Assembly (NCBI RefSeq): GCF_020169515.1
Contig: NZ_JAHMHW010000003.1
Location: 62,001-126,000 of the forward strand
Direction: 5' to 3'
Length of the DNA: 64,000 nt
Origin: Paenibacillus vietnamensis
Lineage (GTDB): Bacteria > Bacillota > Bacilli > Paenibacillales > Paenibacillaceae
Part shown: positions 50,758 through 59,865 of the stretch, piece after piece
Layout of the letters: each line of letters starts with the position of its first letter
How positions within the stretch are numbered: position 1 is the stretch's first letter
Made by a program: the position numbers and the translations under genes
Notes under the pieces: generated by a model
Told to the model about the DNA's origin: nothing
Databases searched by the model: none
What the model saw: the letters and a program-made list of their open reading frames with translations, nothing else

Positions 50758-53700
50758 CTACCGACCCGTTATAAGAAGTGCATCCCGAAGTAAATAGTCT
50801 GCCGCTTCTTCGGCGATATGCTTCCCGCGCTGCGCTTTCACTTCGTTGATAAACGCCTCAAGCTCGCCAGCCTCCAGCTTCTTCAGCAAGCTGTTGGAAA
50901 TACCGCGCGAACCGATCGACCCGTTGTCCGCAAAAACAGTCACTAGCTCCTTGAGGGTTTCCCGATCGACATCAATCGAGAAAGTCAACGTTACTGTGGC
51001 GGTATTCCCCGCCAAATCGGTTGAAGTTACGGCAAGCACGTGTGAACCCGGCGCCAGCGTATATAGCGGCACTGGCGTACCCGGCACATATGGATTCGCA
51101 TCCAGCGTGACCGCCGTCTTGCTGCTGTCAACGCCTGACAGATTGTCGGTCAGGTTAACCTGTACCGAGAACTCGCCGGCATTGCCGAGCGTACTTCCGT
51201 CTGTGAGTCCGACTACGGTGATTGTCGGCGCGGTGGAATCAATCATCACCACGCTAGTGCCGGTCACCCCGGACCCGTCGCCTGTGGTGGCTGTTACCCG
51301 GACGGTACCATCGGCAACTGCCGTAAGCAGGCCCGTGCCGTCGATCGTCGCGGCGCCGGTCGCCGTGCCGTCAAGTTCGGAGACCGTCCATGCGACGCTT
51401 CGAACGTTCGCATTGTCCGGTTTCACGGCTGCGGTCATCTGCAGCGTGCCTCCGATCTGATTGATGACGGACGCGCCGTTCTCCCCGCTGACGGTAATTT
51501 CCGTTACGGGAAACTCAACGACCACCACACGAGCGTGCGACTGACTTAATACTTCGCCGTCTTCCGCCAGTACATAAATAATGTATGGACCGGGCAGCAT
51601 GGGCGCTTTCATCTCGAGCGCGTCGCCGGAGGCCACGGTTTCATCGTCTCCTCCATCAAAATGTCCGCCGCTCGACGAAGAAATCCAAATCTTTTTAGTC
51701 GCGTCGTCCAAATTGTACGCAAACCTGACTGTCCCGCCGGGGGCTACGGACACGTCAGCCGGTAGCAACTTATTTGCCGCCGATACTGTGGTGGTAAAGT
51801 TAATGGTTATTTCGCCCTCCGAAGTGTTGCCTACCAAGGTCCAGCTTGCTTCGGTGCTGATTTCGTGCCCATTCTCTACGGGCTTGCCGTTAAGCGTAAA
51901 GGTGTAATCATCACTCAAAGTCAGTTTAAGAGGCTGTGCCGCTGAAACATCATAGCTCTTCCCATCTTCCACATTGGTTGCCGGCAGGCTCGCGTCGACG
52001 TATACCGTATACTTGGAAGTGGCCGTTTCTCTGCCGTCCCCATATACGATATATAGTTTGTATTGTCCTGCGGCAGCAGGAGTGTTGATTGTCTTTGCGT
52101 TGCCGGGAGCTTTGGTCATCGTAATGCCTTGTTTAAAGACAGTTGTGTTCGCGGGCGCGAGCCATACCGTATCTTCAGCTTTGAGCAGCCCCCTGCGGCT
52201 CACTTTTTCACCGCCTTTACCCACGATGACGTTGGAAGCCAGCTCAAACTCGGTATCGGCAATGAGGCTTCTTGGGATCATATGCGTGTATTCGTTGGCA
52301 AGACCCGAATTCAGAACGATTTCGTTGCCCTTAACCGGCCAAATGCGGGCTTCGCTTTTGTAGTTGTCGTAAGTAATCCTAGGGGCACCATTCTGGTTGT
52401 TATTCCCGTCCACGTAACCTTCGACGGCAATCATATCGCTTTTGCGCTTCCAGTTGTTAAACTCAAAAAGACGGCTCTGTCCGGGGGCATGGGAGAGCTT
52501 TGACTGCACGACGTTGCCTATCATCTTTATGAACGTGCTGCCTTCGTCGGGATGGAACCCGTTCGTCCAGTTGTTGGAGGTCGTGGGTTTGCCGCTTGGA
52601 TTCGGGTTAAGGAAGTTGTAGTTCATTTCGGTGTAATTCGTCCAGTTGTCAGGATGCCAGTTACTAGTATTGTCGGTGACAGGGTTGTTTGTCAGATTAT
52701 TGATGGTGTCCCATGTCCCTCCGCCCGGCAAATTACCTGGATCGCCCTGCCGTCCCAGTGAATAAATGGCTCCGGAGTCGTTAACTACCGTGCAAATTTC
52801 CTCTATCCGGTTATAGTTTATTTTGTTATTCCTGGAGGTCGAAGTGATTACTGGAGACCTTGCGATACTCGTTTCATGCGTACCATGGTAAGGGCCGCCG
52901 GTCTTGTTCGTACCTTGGGCGGTAAAGCCGAACCCATCGTACTCGTCCCAGCCCCAGCCGATGCTCATGGCGCCGTAAGTGGTGTCATAAATGTAGTTGT
53001 GCAGTACCTGCATGTTCGTTGTGTAGAAAGAGGCTAGTGCGTTGGCGCCCGGGAATCCGTAGCAAGTCCTGTACAAAAAGTTATTGGTAATATAAATATT
53101 CTCCGGCACGGCTTCCGTACCCGCCGTAAATTTTTCCTTAGTAACGCCGGCCCAGTTCCTTATTGGCGTGCCAGAGACCGAAACACTAGATTCATGCTTA
53201 ATCGGCTCATCGTTTTCATAGATATGCTGCGGATGTCCGATATTAATGCCGGAAGCGAGCGTATCTACGATATAGTTGCCCGTGACTTCGATATTCTTGA
53301 CGTCGTTTTCCACATGGATGCCATTAAATCCGGTAAGCCCGATCTCGCCGTTCAGCACTTTGATGTTCCTCGCTGCGTTGATCATTACCGCTGCCGGCGG
53401 TATGTCATACCCTCGGTAGAACGTCTCATGCCAGTTTATGCTGCTGGGGAAATAAACGGTGTTCACGATAGAGCCCTGAACGGACGCGAAGCCGCGGGAA
53501 CTGGTCGTTACCGGACCGGATCCGTCGCTAAGGGTATAGGTGCCCGTCAGTTCATACAGTTTGTAGTCGGTATGGGCAAACTTCAGCCCGTTGAAGGTGA
53601 TGTTTTTGACACGTCCGTCATCCGAGCCCTGGGCGGGGTTCAACCGATCTCCTACAGGGATTCCTCTTATGTCGAGGACCGTCTCAAGCCTTGGAATGAC

Positions 53701-54675
53701 CACATCGGCGGTATTGATATCCTCGCCTTCAAGCGGGATGTAATAAAGCGTGCTTTCCGCCTGGTCGAAATAAAAATCTCCGCGTTTATTGAAGAACTCG
53801 AAAGCGTTGCGGATGACTTGATTGTTACCTGGATTGTATTGCGTGTTATTACTCAAAGATTGTGAAATCGCCCCATACGGCATCTGGAAACGGAGCATGA
53901 CACCGCCGGGCTTGTTGCTGGCTGCCGGCGCTTGTTCGATCGACGCGAAGGTGACGAAAGGCCTCGCCCATCTGGCGGTGGAGCCGCCCATGCTTTCGGC
54001 TTCGATGTTTTGGGGGTTTTTCGTTTCCGCCGTCAGACCCACGCTGGCATCGAATACGATACCCGCCCGGATATTGCTGCCGTTCTGCCACGCCCAAGGG
54101 TTACCGTCAGCGGTAAAGCTGACTGTGGGGGTACCGGTGACGGTTCTGCCCGCCGAAACGATTTGCGGGCTCAGCGTCATGTTGGCGCGCTTATCGTTTA
54201 CATAGATCGCGCGCAGCTTTTCACTCCGGTTAAGGGTCGTTTTATACGCCGTTAAGCCGCCAGTCTGGGAAAGGCCAACAGCTTCTGTCCATACGCCCTT
54301 TTCCAGCATTTCACCGGCGCTGATTACCGGCTTCGCCCCCGGCGCCGCCTCATAGCGAATCGTGCTGCTTGCACTTCCGGAATCATCCTTGTTAAAAACT
54401 AGAGTTTCATTAAGCGAATAAAATCCATCCGCAACTTGAACGACGATATCACCGCCGGTCTTAGGCAAAGTCCTTACTACTGCTTTTGCCTTGGCAAGCG
54501 TTTTGTACGGCTTTTCTTGTGTTCCGTCACCTGTGTTATCATTGCCAGTTGTAGCAACATAGATAGTTGCACTTGGTGCGCTGTCAGCAGCGATTACCAA
54601 CCCTGAAAATGGTAGCATGGAAAATACCATTACCAAAGTCATAATCCAAATTAATGCTCTTTTTCTCACTTCCAT
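50758..54675 (-). CDS. Large secreted beta-helix glycosidase, GH141-like, with Ig-like domains
   Basis: 1305 residues, signal peptide about 1-29 (FSGLVIA then ADS). The front reads IYVATTGNDNTGDGTQEKPY and GGDIVVQVADGFYSLNETLV, the pattern that opens GH141 fucosidase/xylanase proteins. A right-handed beta-helix continues to about 720 (EVTGNYIVDTLASGINIGHP). Then come beta modules, a Big_2-type Ig domain at about 1060-1145, another beta module, and a C-terminal helical segment (GISNSLLKKLEAGELEAFIN) found in Paenibacillus secreted enzymes. No S-layer anchor seen. It would cut polymer outside the cell, feeding the transporter genes upstream. Confidence 0.82.
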   Translation of the reverse strand: MEVRKRALIWIMTLVMVFSMLPFSGLVIAADSAPSATIYVATTGNDNTGDGTQEKPYKTLAKAKAVVRTLPKTGGDIVVQVADGFYSLNETLVFNKDDSGSASSTIRYEAAPGAKPVISAGEMLEKGVWTEAVGLSQTGGLTAYKTTLNRSEKLRAIYVNDKRANMTLSPQIVSAGRTVTGTPTVSFTADGNPWAWQNGSNIRAGIVFDASVGLTAETKNPQNIEAESMGGSTARWARPFVTFASIEQAPAASNKPGGVMLRFQMPYGAISQSLSNNTQYNPGNNQVIRNAFEFFNKRGDFYFDQAESTLYYIPLEGEDINTADVVIPRLETVLDIRGIPVGDRLNPAQGSDDGRVKNITFNGLKFAHTDYKLYELTGTYTLSDGSGPVTTSSRGFASVQGSIVNTVYFPSSINWHETFYRGYDIPPAAVMINAARNIKVLNGEIGLTGFNGIHVENDVKNIEVTGNYIVDTLASGINIGHPQHIYENDEPIKHESSVSVSGTPIRNWAGVTKEKFTAGTEAVPENIYITNNFLYRTCYGFPGANALASFYTTNMQVLHNYIYDTTYGAMSIGWGWDEYDGFGFTAQGTNKTGGPYHGTHETSIARSPVITSTSRNNKINYNRIEEICTVVNDSGAIYSLGRQGDPGNLPGGGTWDTINNLTNNPVTDNTSNWHPDNWTNYTEMNYNFLNPNPSGKPTTSNNWTNGFHPDEGSTFIKMIGNVVQSKLSHAPGQSRLFEFNNWKRKSDMIAVEGYVDGNNNQNGAPRITYDNYKSEARIWPVKGNEIVLNSGLANEYTHMIPRSLIADTEFELASNVIVGKGGEKVSRRGLLKAEDTVWLAPANTTVFKQGITMTKAPGNAKTINTPAAAGQYKLYIVYGDGRETATSKYTVYVDASLPATNVEDGKSYDVSAAQPLKLTLSDDYTFTLNGKPVENGHEISTEASWTLVGNTSEGEITINFTTTVSAANKLLPADVSVAPGGTVRFAYNLDDATKKIWISSSSGGHFDGGDDETVASGDALEMKAPMLPGPYIIYVLAEDGEVLSQSHARVVVVEFPVTEITVSGENGASVINQIGGTLQMTAAVKPDNANVRSVAWTVSELDGTATGAATIDGTGLLTAVADGTVRVTATTGDGSGVTGTSVVMIDSTAPTITVVGLTDGSTLGNAGEFSVQVNLTDNLSGVDSSKTAVTLDANPYVPGTPVPLYTLAPGSHVLAVTSTDLAGNTATVTLTFSIDVDRETLKELVTVFADNGSIGSRGISNSLLKKLEAGELEAFINEVKAQRGKHIAEEAADYLLRDALLITGR

Positions 54676-54815
54676 AAAACCTCCTTGGATATAAGTGAAA
54701 TTTTATACACATTACCGCCTAAGCGGTATTAGTGCCGGTTTCTCTGCTGTATTTGTCAATCATAAATACAGCCCGTTTTATAAACTAAACCGTGTCCCCT
54801 CCACTTTCTCCGAAT

Positions 54816-55628
54816 TCACTTCAAAATGGCCCCGGCTGTCAACGCGTTTTCTATCTTTTCATTGCCTATTAAATAAACGATGATCATAGGCAGGCTGGAC
54901 AACAGCATGCTTGCGCCGATCAGCCCCCAATCCGTAACGCCCACATTAATAAAGAAACCAAGCAACCCGACGGTAAGCGGACGGAATTGATCCTTGGAAG
55001 CAATAATAAAGGCGAGAGGGAATTCGTTCCAGATTCGAATGAAGATAAGAACGCATTGCGTCACGAGCGCCGGCATCACGATCGGAAATATGATTTTAAT
55101 ATACGTCTGATAAACATTCGCTCCGTCTATGCATGCTGCTTCTTCCAGCTCCTTGGGCAAAGAACGGAGAAAGGCATAAAGCATCAGCACACAGGAAGCG
55201 ATGGCGAAGCCGGAATAGGGCAAGATGAGTCCCAAATAACTATTTTTGATTTGCATCGCTTTAATCAGCTGGAATAGAGGAATAACGACGACCTCGATCG
55301 GCACAATTAAACCCATAGATACATAAAACAGCATCGCCGAATTGAATTTCCATTGCATGCGGCTGAGGCAATAGGCAAGCATGCTGCCAGTTGTCAACGT
55401 AATGGCTATGGTACCCAAGGTATAAATCAAGCTGTTCTCGAAATACGTATAAAAATGATACTTGGACAGCGCCTCTCCGAAGTTCTGCCAATCCCAGGAG
55501 GACGGTATGCCAAAGGGATTGTCGTAGGCTTCGCTTTTGGACTTCAACGACATCGTGACCATCCAGTACAAGGGGAACAGAAACGTGCACCCGACGGCTA
55601 CCCAAAACAATCGGCTTAATACTTTCAT
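54816..55628 (-). CDS. Carbohydrate ABC transporter permease, MalG type
   Basis: About 270 residues from the ATG at 55628 after GGGAGTGA; a longer frame from 55715 would overlap the partner permease. Spans are evident from FWVAVGCTFLFPLYWMVTMS onwards, and the EAA loop EEAACIDGANVYQTYIKIIF lies near residue 166. It forms a pair with the gene 26 bases upstream. Confidence 0.92.
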   Translation of the reverse strand: MKVLSRLFWVAVGCTFLFPLYWMVTMSLKSKSEAYDNPFGIPSSWDWQNFGEALSKYHFYTYFENSLIYTLGTIAITLTTGSMLAYCLSRMQWKFNSAMLFYVSMGLIVPIEVVVIPLFQLIKAMQIKNSYLGLILPYSGFAIASCVLMLYAFLRSLPKELEEAACIDGANVYQTYIKIIFPIVMPALVTQCVLIFIRIWNEFPLAFIIASKDQFRPLTVGLLGFFINVGVTDWGLIGASMLLSSLPMIIVYLIGNEKIENALTAGAILK

Positions 55629-55654
55629 AAAGTTCACTCCCACGGACCCCCAGC

Positions 55655-56539
55655 CTAAAACTCCAGTTTTTCCCTGGCAACGTATCTTTGAATGATAAAG
55701 GAGATAATAAGGCATTCCAGAATGAAGATAACGGCGATCGCGGTGCCTTTACCGAATTCGGAAGTATCGAATGCCGTATAGTACATCTGGTAGATGACCG
55801 TTCTGGATAAATCCCCCGGTCCTCCTGCCGTCATCACTCGTACATGCGAATAAAAAGCCATCGAACCTAAAGTAGACAGAATGAGAACGTACTTGATGAC
55901 ATTCTGCAGTAAGGGGATCGTAATTCGCAAGCAAACTTGAACAAAATTGGCGCCATCCATCAAAGCCGCCTCATAGTAGCTCTTGGGAATGGTCTTGATG
56001 CCTGTATAGAACAGCATTGCGTTGAGTCCAATATATTGCCAAAGGAAGGTCAGCCCGATGCTGGGCATTACCGTTTTCTTTTCCGTCAGCCATGAATGCG
56101 TCCAGGAGCTTAACCCGATCGAATGGAGAATGTCGTTAAACAATCCCCATTGCGGTTCGTAGAACGCCAGCCAGATCTGGGCAACAACCGTAACCGACAA
56201 GATCGCGGGAAACATCGCAGCCGTCTTGAAGAATCGGCGAAACCTCGGCGTTTGAGCATCCATGAATAGAGAAAGCATCATGGACAAGGGCAGCCCCAGC
56301 AATAACGAGACGGCAACAATGAGATACGTATTTTTATGAGCGGTCCAAAAGGATGAGGAAGCTATCACTTCCCTGTAATTATCGAAACCGACAAAACCCA
56401 AATTTCTAAATCCGTCATGCTTATGCAAGCTCATCCAGATTTCCGGCAGCAAAGGATATACGCAGAATACGGTAAACAACAGCAATGCCGGTGATGCAAA
56501 CACAAATATGGACAATTTAGTGCTGAAGTACTTGTTCAT
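55655..56539 (-). CDS. Carbohydrate ABC transporter permease, MalF type
   Basis: About 294 residues from the ATG at 56539, 6 bases after GGAG; the ATG at 56554 is less well placed. Six spans, starting LSIFVFASPALLLFTVFCVY, and the EAA loop YEAALMDGANFVQVCLRITI near residue 203. It follows the binding-protein gene after a stem-loop and belongs to the MalF-type sugar permeases rather than the LplB subgroup. Confidence 0.92.
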   Translation of the reverse strand: MNKYFSTKLSIFVFASPALLLFTVFCVYPLLPEIWMSLHKHDGFRNLGFVGFDNYREVIASSSFWTAHKNTYLIVAVSLLLGLPLSMMLSLFMDAQTPRFRRFFKTAAMFPAILSVTVVAQIWLAFYEPQWGLFNDILHSIGLSSWTHSWLTEKKTVMPSIGLTFLWQYIGLNAMLFYTGIKTIPKSYYEAALMDGANFVQVCLRITIPLLQNVIKYVLILSTLGSMAFYSHVRVMTAGGPGDLSRTVIYQMYYTAFDTSEFGKGTAIAVIFILECLIISFIIQRYVAREKLEF

Positions 56540-56570
56540 CGCTCTCTCCACCATTTAAATTGTGTCTTAC

Positions 56571-56592
56571 CCCCTCGGGTCCAACCGAGGGG
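56571..56592 (-). promoter_or_regulatory. Intercistronic stem-loop after binding-protein gene
   Basis: A perfect 8-bp GC-rich stem CCCCTCGG / CCGAGGGG with a 6-base loop, 22 bases past the binding-protein stop; no strong T run follows. Confidence 0.55.
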
Positions 56593-56613
56593 ATTTAGCT
56601 GATTTCGCATCTT

Positions 56614-57981
56614 CTAATTCTCAAACCAAGTATTTTCGCCCCAGATCTTGTTCATCGCCGCATTAAAGTCTTCAGATGCGTATTCGCCAGTCAACAAGTT
56701 CGCTCCTTGCGTAGACATCTCGGCAGATGTCCTTGCATCTAACGAATTAAGCGCCAAGGATGCGATTTTATTAGGAATCGGATTGTACCAGTCAACGAAC
56801 TTCTGCATGAGCGGACCCCTGTCCGTTGCCTGGTTGCCGGTTTGCAAGGATATCGGCGCTCCTGTAGATTCGAAGTATAACGCATCCGCCATGGCCAGAA
56901 ATTCGGCAAGCTTGACTGCCTCTTCCGGGTGCTCGGTTTTGCCGTTGACCGCATAGCCGTTAAGCGGAGAACCCCAGAATTGTACGGTCTCTGCTGGGTC
57001 ATACTTATCACTGGCGCTTGGGAATGGGAAGAAATCAACCGTTTCGTCTTTTGCTAGATTTGGCAGCTCCCAAGTAAACATCCATAGCATTGCCGCCTTT
57101 TTGGACGTAAACATCTCCATTGCCGGACCGTAATCCAAGTTGGCAATGCCGTCTGGAAACACGCCTTCCTTGACCAGCGTTTCGATGCGGGCCGCTCCTT
57201 CCTTGACGGATGGATTGGCGAAGTCCGTTTTGTTGCTGACGAGGTCCGCCATCGCCTGCGGGTCACCGATTTGAATCATTTGCTGAAGCATGAAGAGCTT
57301 CGGCCCCCACCCGTCCTTGCCGGGAGTCACGGCTGGAACCATGCCCTTGCTCTTGAGCGTCTTCGAGATTTGAATCAGCTCATCGAACGTGGCCGGCACT
57401 TGCACCCCTGCTTGCTCAAACATGTCTTTATGATAGAAGATGACGGGGGTGAAATACGTGTCGGCTCCGGATGATAGGCTGTAAATCCCGTTATCAACAT
57501 GCTTTAATGCATCCGGCACCGCGTATTTGTCCAAGAAACCGTCTTTGGAAATATAGGATGTCAGATCCAGAATACTTCCTGTGCTCTTCAACGGTGTAAA
57601 GTAGCCCGCATCATTCCAGAATACATCGGGCATATCCCCGGACGAATTCAACGTCTTCAATTTGTTGGCCATATCCTCGCCGCCGCCGCCGGGCTCAAAC
57701 TCGACTTCAAGATTGGGAAGCGCAGCGGCGATGTTCGGTTTGATGAATTTCTCCATAATGTTGTTGCGATTCTCGTCCGTTGTAATCGTTATGACTCTCA
57801 TCTTGATTTTTTTGCCGTCCGTCGCCGCAGTCTCCTTATTATCTTCCGTGCTTGCTGCCGAGGACGACGGATTGTCGGATGGTTGGTTGGACTTTGTTTC
57901 ATTCCCGCTGCTGCATGCCGATGAAACCAGAAAAATACTTGCCATAAGGAACATAGCTGCTGCCTTTGACTTCGTTTCCAT
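56614..57981 (-). CDS. Extracellular solute-binding lipoprotein, CUT1 type
   Basis: 455 residues with lipobox V-S-S-A-C (Cys23) and a Ser/Asn linker. A classical-size binding protein: SGDMPDVFWNDAGYFTPLKS, PVIFYHKDMFEQAGVQVPAT and KKAAMLWMFTWELPN match the UgpB/MalE-like sugar group rather than LplA. Strong ribosome site AGGGGAGG. A perfect cre site and a candidate promoter lie directly upstream. It starts the sub-operon binding protein, two permeases, GH141-like enzyme. Confidence 0.93.
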   Translation of the reverse strand: METKSKAAAMFLMASIFLVSSACSSGNETKSNQPSDNPSSSAASTEDNKETAATDGKKIKMRVITITTDENRNNIMEKFIKPNIAAALPNLEVEFEPGGGGEDMANKLKTLNSSGDMPDVFWNDAGYFTPLKSTGSILDLTSYISKDGFLDKYAVPDALKHVDNGIYSLSSGADTYFTPVIFYHKDMFEQAGVQVPATFDELIQISKTLKSKGMVPAVTPGKDGWGPKLFMLQQMIQIGDPQAMADLVSNKTDFANPSVKEGAARIETLVKEGVFPDGIANLDYGPAMEMFTSKKAAMLWMFTWELPNLAKDETVDFFPFPSASDKYDPAETVQFWGSPLNGYAVNGKTEHPEEAVKLAEFLAMADALYFESTGAPISLQTGNQATDRGPLMQKFVDWYNPIPNKIASLALNSLDARTSAEMSTQGANLLTGEYASEDFNAAMNKIWGENTWFEN

Positions 57982-58030
57982 TGTTTACCTCCCCTATTTG
58001 TCGAAACGGATATCGGTTGACTCCAGCTGT

Positions 58031-58044
58031 TGAAAGCGGTATCA
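58031..58044. promoter_or_regulatory. cre (CcpA) site, perfect consensus
   Basis: TGAAAGCGGTATCA matches the cre consensus at all positions and equals the site at 20552. It lies 50 bases upstream of the binding-protein ATG and about 18 bases downstream of the -10 box, so bound CcpA would block initiation or early elongation. Confidence 0.7.
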
Positions 58045-58061
58045 ACCTTAGCCTTGAGCTA

Positions 58062-58090
58062 ATTTTACGAATCTTCCCAAATTTAGTACA
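58062..58090 (-). promoter_or_regulatory. Candidate promoter of the binding-protein/permease/GH141-like operon
   Basis: On the minus strand TGTACT (58090-58085) and TAAAAT (58067-58062) are 17 bases apart. The -10 is good and the -35 modest, as expected for an activator-dependent promoter. Confidence 0.45.
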
Positions 58091-58185
58091 GAGATTATTC
58101 TCGGGCCAGCAGTAAAATTAACGGCAAAAAAATAGACGATAGAGGTAAAGTTTTCTTTCCACTAACGTCTGCACGGAAGTATAGT

Positions 58186-59793
58186 CTATTGGATTTGATT
58201 CACGTATTTGCTAGGCGTGATTCCCATATACTTTTTGAAGCATTTGCTGAAATAGTTGGCGTCCGCATACCCCACCCGGTTTGCTACGCTTTGGATAACC
58301 TTCTCTCCCTGATCAAACAGCTCTTTTGCTTTCATCATCCGTACTTCGGTCAGGTAGTCATTGATTGTAAAGGTCGTTTCCTTTTTGAACACGAAGCAAA
58401 GATGATTGTAATTTACATGAACGCTTCTTGCGATATCTTCAATTCGCAATTCTTCATTGCCGTAATGCCTCGAAATATACGATTTAACCTCCTCTATGAC
58501 TTTGACGGCTCGATTGGGTTTGCTACTATGCACATGATCCATGGCCCTTAAAATCATAGAACGTATCCAATCCTCCAGCTCATCGGAGGTTTTCATCCGA
58601 TGTACATGCTGTATCATATCGGGTTGCGTCGTATTTCGGAAGACATCTTCAAAGCTTTGCGACGCTTCGGCCAAAAATTCAAGGCATGTGGATACGATTT
58701 CGATCCCGGCGAGGAGCAGCATTTCCATAGAAGCCTTTTGAACGCGAGCATCATGGAAAAAACGGAAGAGCCACTCTTCCGTCTCGGACGTGTTTCCGAT
58801 TCTCATGAACATCAGCAAGGCGCTTCTTTTCTCCACCGAGAACAACCCGACCTTCTTCCCGGTTTCCGCGAGCAAAGAATGAACAAACACCTTGTTGCCC
58901 CCCCAAACAAACCGTTGCTTCAAGGCGATTAACGCTTCTTTGTATGACACCGAAATGGACTTAAACGTTTCGCAGCCATTCCCTAAGCCGATTGTTACCG
59001 TACTGGCCAAGTCGTTCTGTATGTTTATTCGAATCCGTTCGCAAATCGTTTCCAGGCTGTTGAAGGAGCCGTCAGGCGATCCAATGATCAGAACTAGACG
59101 GGTATCTTGATCTTGACAGCCGACACACTGAAAGGCGCTTTGCATATGGTGTTGGGCAATTTCTTGCACCTTAGCTTTGCGGATCGGCATACCCTCCTCA
59201 AGATTCCTCTCCTCGCTTGCATCCAGATCGACGACAACCGCCCGATAATGCAATCCTTCCAGCTTTATTCCCAATTCCTGTAACCGATCCTGCTCAGATC
59301 CAGAGATATCATGGCCGTAGCCATGCAGCCAGCCGTTTAATACTTGCTCCTTCCTGACAGACAAGCCTTCGCTCGCCTGCTTTCTTAAATCGTCCAACTC
59401 AAGCTCGCCCCGGCGCTCCGTTCGTATCAGCTCCTTCATATCCAGCAAGGAGCCTTGGAGCTCTTCTTCGTTAATCGGTTTAAGCACGTAATTAAAAACG
59501 CCCAATTGCACGGCCTGTCTGGCATACGCGAATTCGCTGTGTCCCGACAACACCAGAAATTTTGTTTTCCGGTCGAGCTCCTTGGCTTTATGTATAAACT
59601 CCAAACCATCCATGATCGGCATATTCATATCGACCAATACGACATCCGGTTCAACCTCGGGCATCAGCTCCAGCGCTTCCGCCCCGTTTTTCGCTTCCCC
59701 CGCGATTTGAAAGCCCAGCTCACTCCATGGCAGCGAAATCTTCAAGGCTTGCCTGAAATAATATTCATCATCGACGATAAGCACTTTGTACAT
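58186..59793 (-). CDS. YesN-type response regulator (REC + AraC HTH)
   Basis: 535 residues, ATG after GGAGGAAAG. Receiver: D8-D9, D55 in LVDMNMPIMDG, K105 in VLKPINE. The C-terminal AraC pair begins near 435 (VIEEVKSYISRHYGNEELRI) and ends VGYADANYFSKCFKKYMGIT. It lies 72 bases downstream of its kinase and 204 bases upstream of the binding protein, whose promoter region it probably binds. Confidence 0.95.
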   Translation of the reverse strand: MYKVLIVDDEYYFRQALKISLPWSELGFQIAGEAKNGAEALELMPEVEPDVVLVDMNMPIMDGLEFIHKAKELDRKTKFLVLSGHSEFAYARQAVQLGVFNYVLKPINEEELQGSLLDMKELIRTERRGELELDDLRKQASEGLSVRKEQVLNGWLHGYGHDISGSEQDRLQELGIKLEGLHYRAVVVDLDASEERNLEEGMPIRKAKVQEIAQHHMQSAFQCVGCQDQDTRLVLIIGSPDGSFNSLETICERIRINIQNDLASTVTIGLGNGCETFKSISVSYKEALIALKQRFVWGGNKVFVHSLLAETGKKVGLFSVEKRSALLMFMRIGNTSETEEWLFRFFHDARVQKASMEMLLLAGIEIVSTCLEFLAEASQSFEDVFRNTTQPDMIQHVHRMKTSDELEDWIRSMILRAMDHVHSSKPNRAVKVIEEVKSYISRHYGNEELRIEDIARSVHVNYNHLCFVFKKETTFTINDYLTEVRMMKAKELFDQGEKVIQSVANRVGYADANYFSKCFKKYMGITPSKYVNQIQ

Positions 59794-59865
59794 GTTCTTT
59801 CCTCCTGTTCTATTCCATCCTTAGCAAGCGAATCATAAAAATGAGCCTCATGGATGCGGCAGGAG

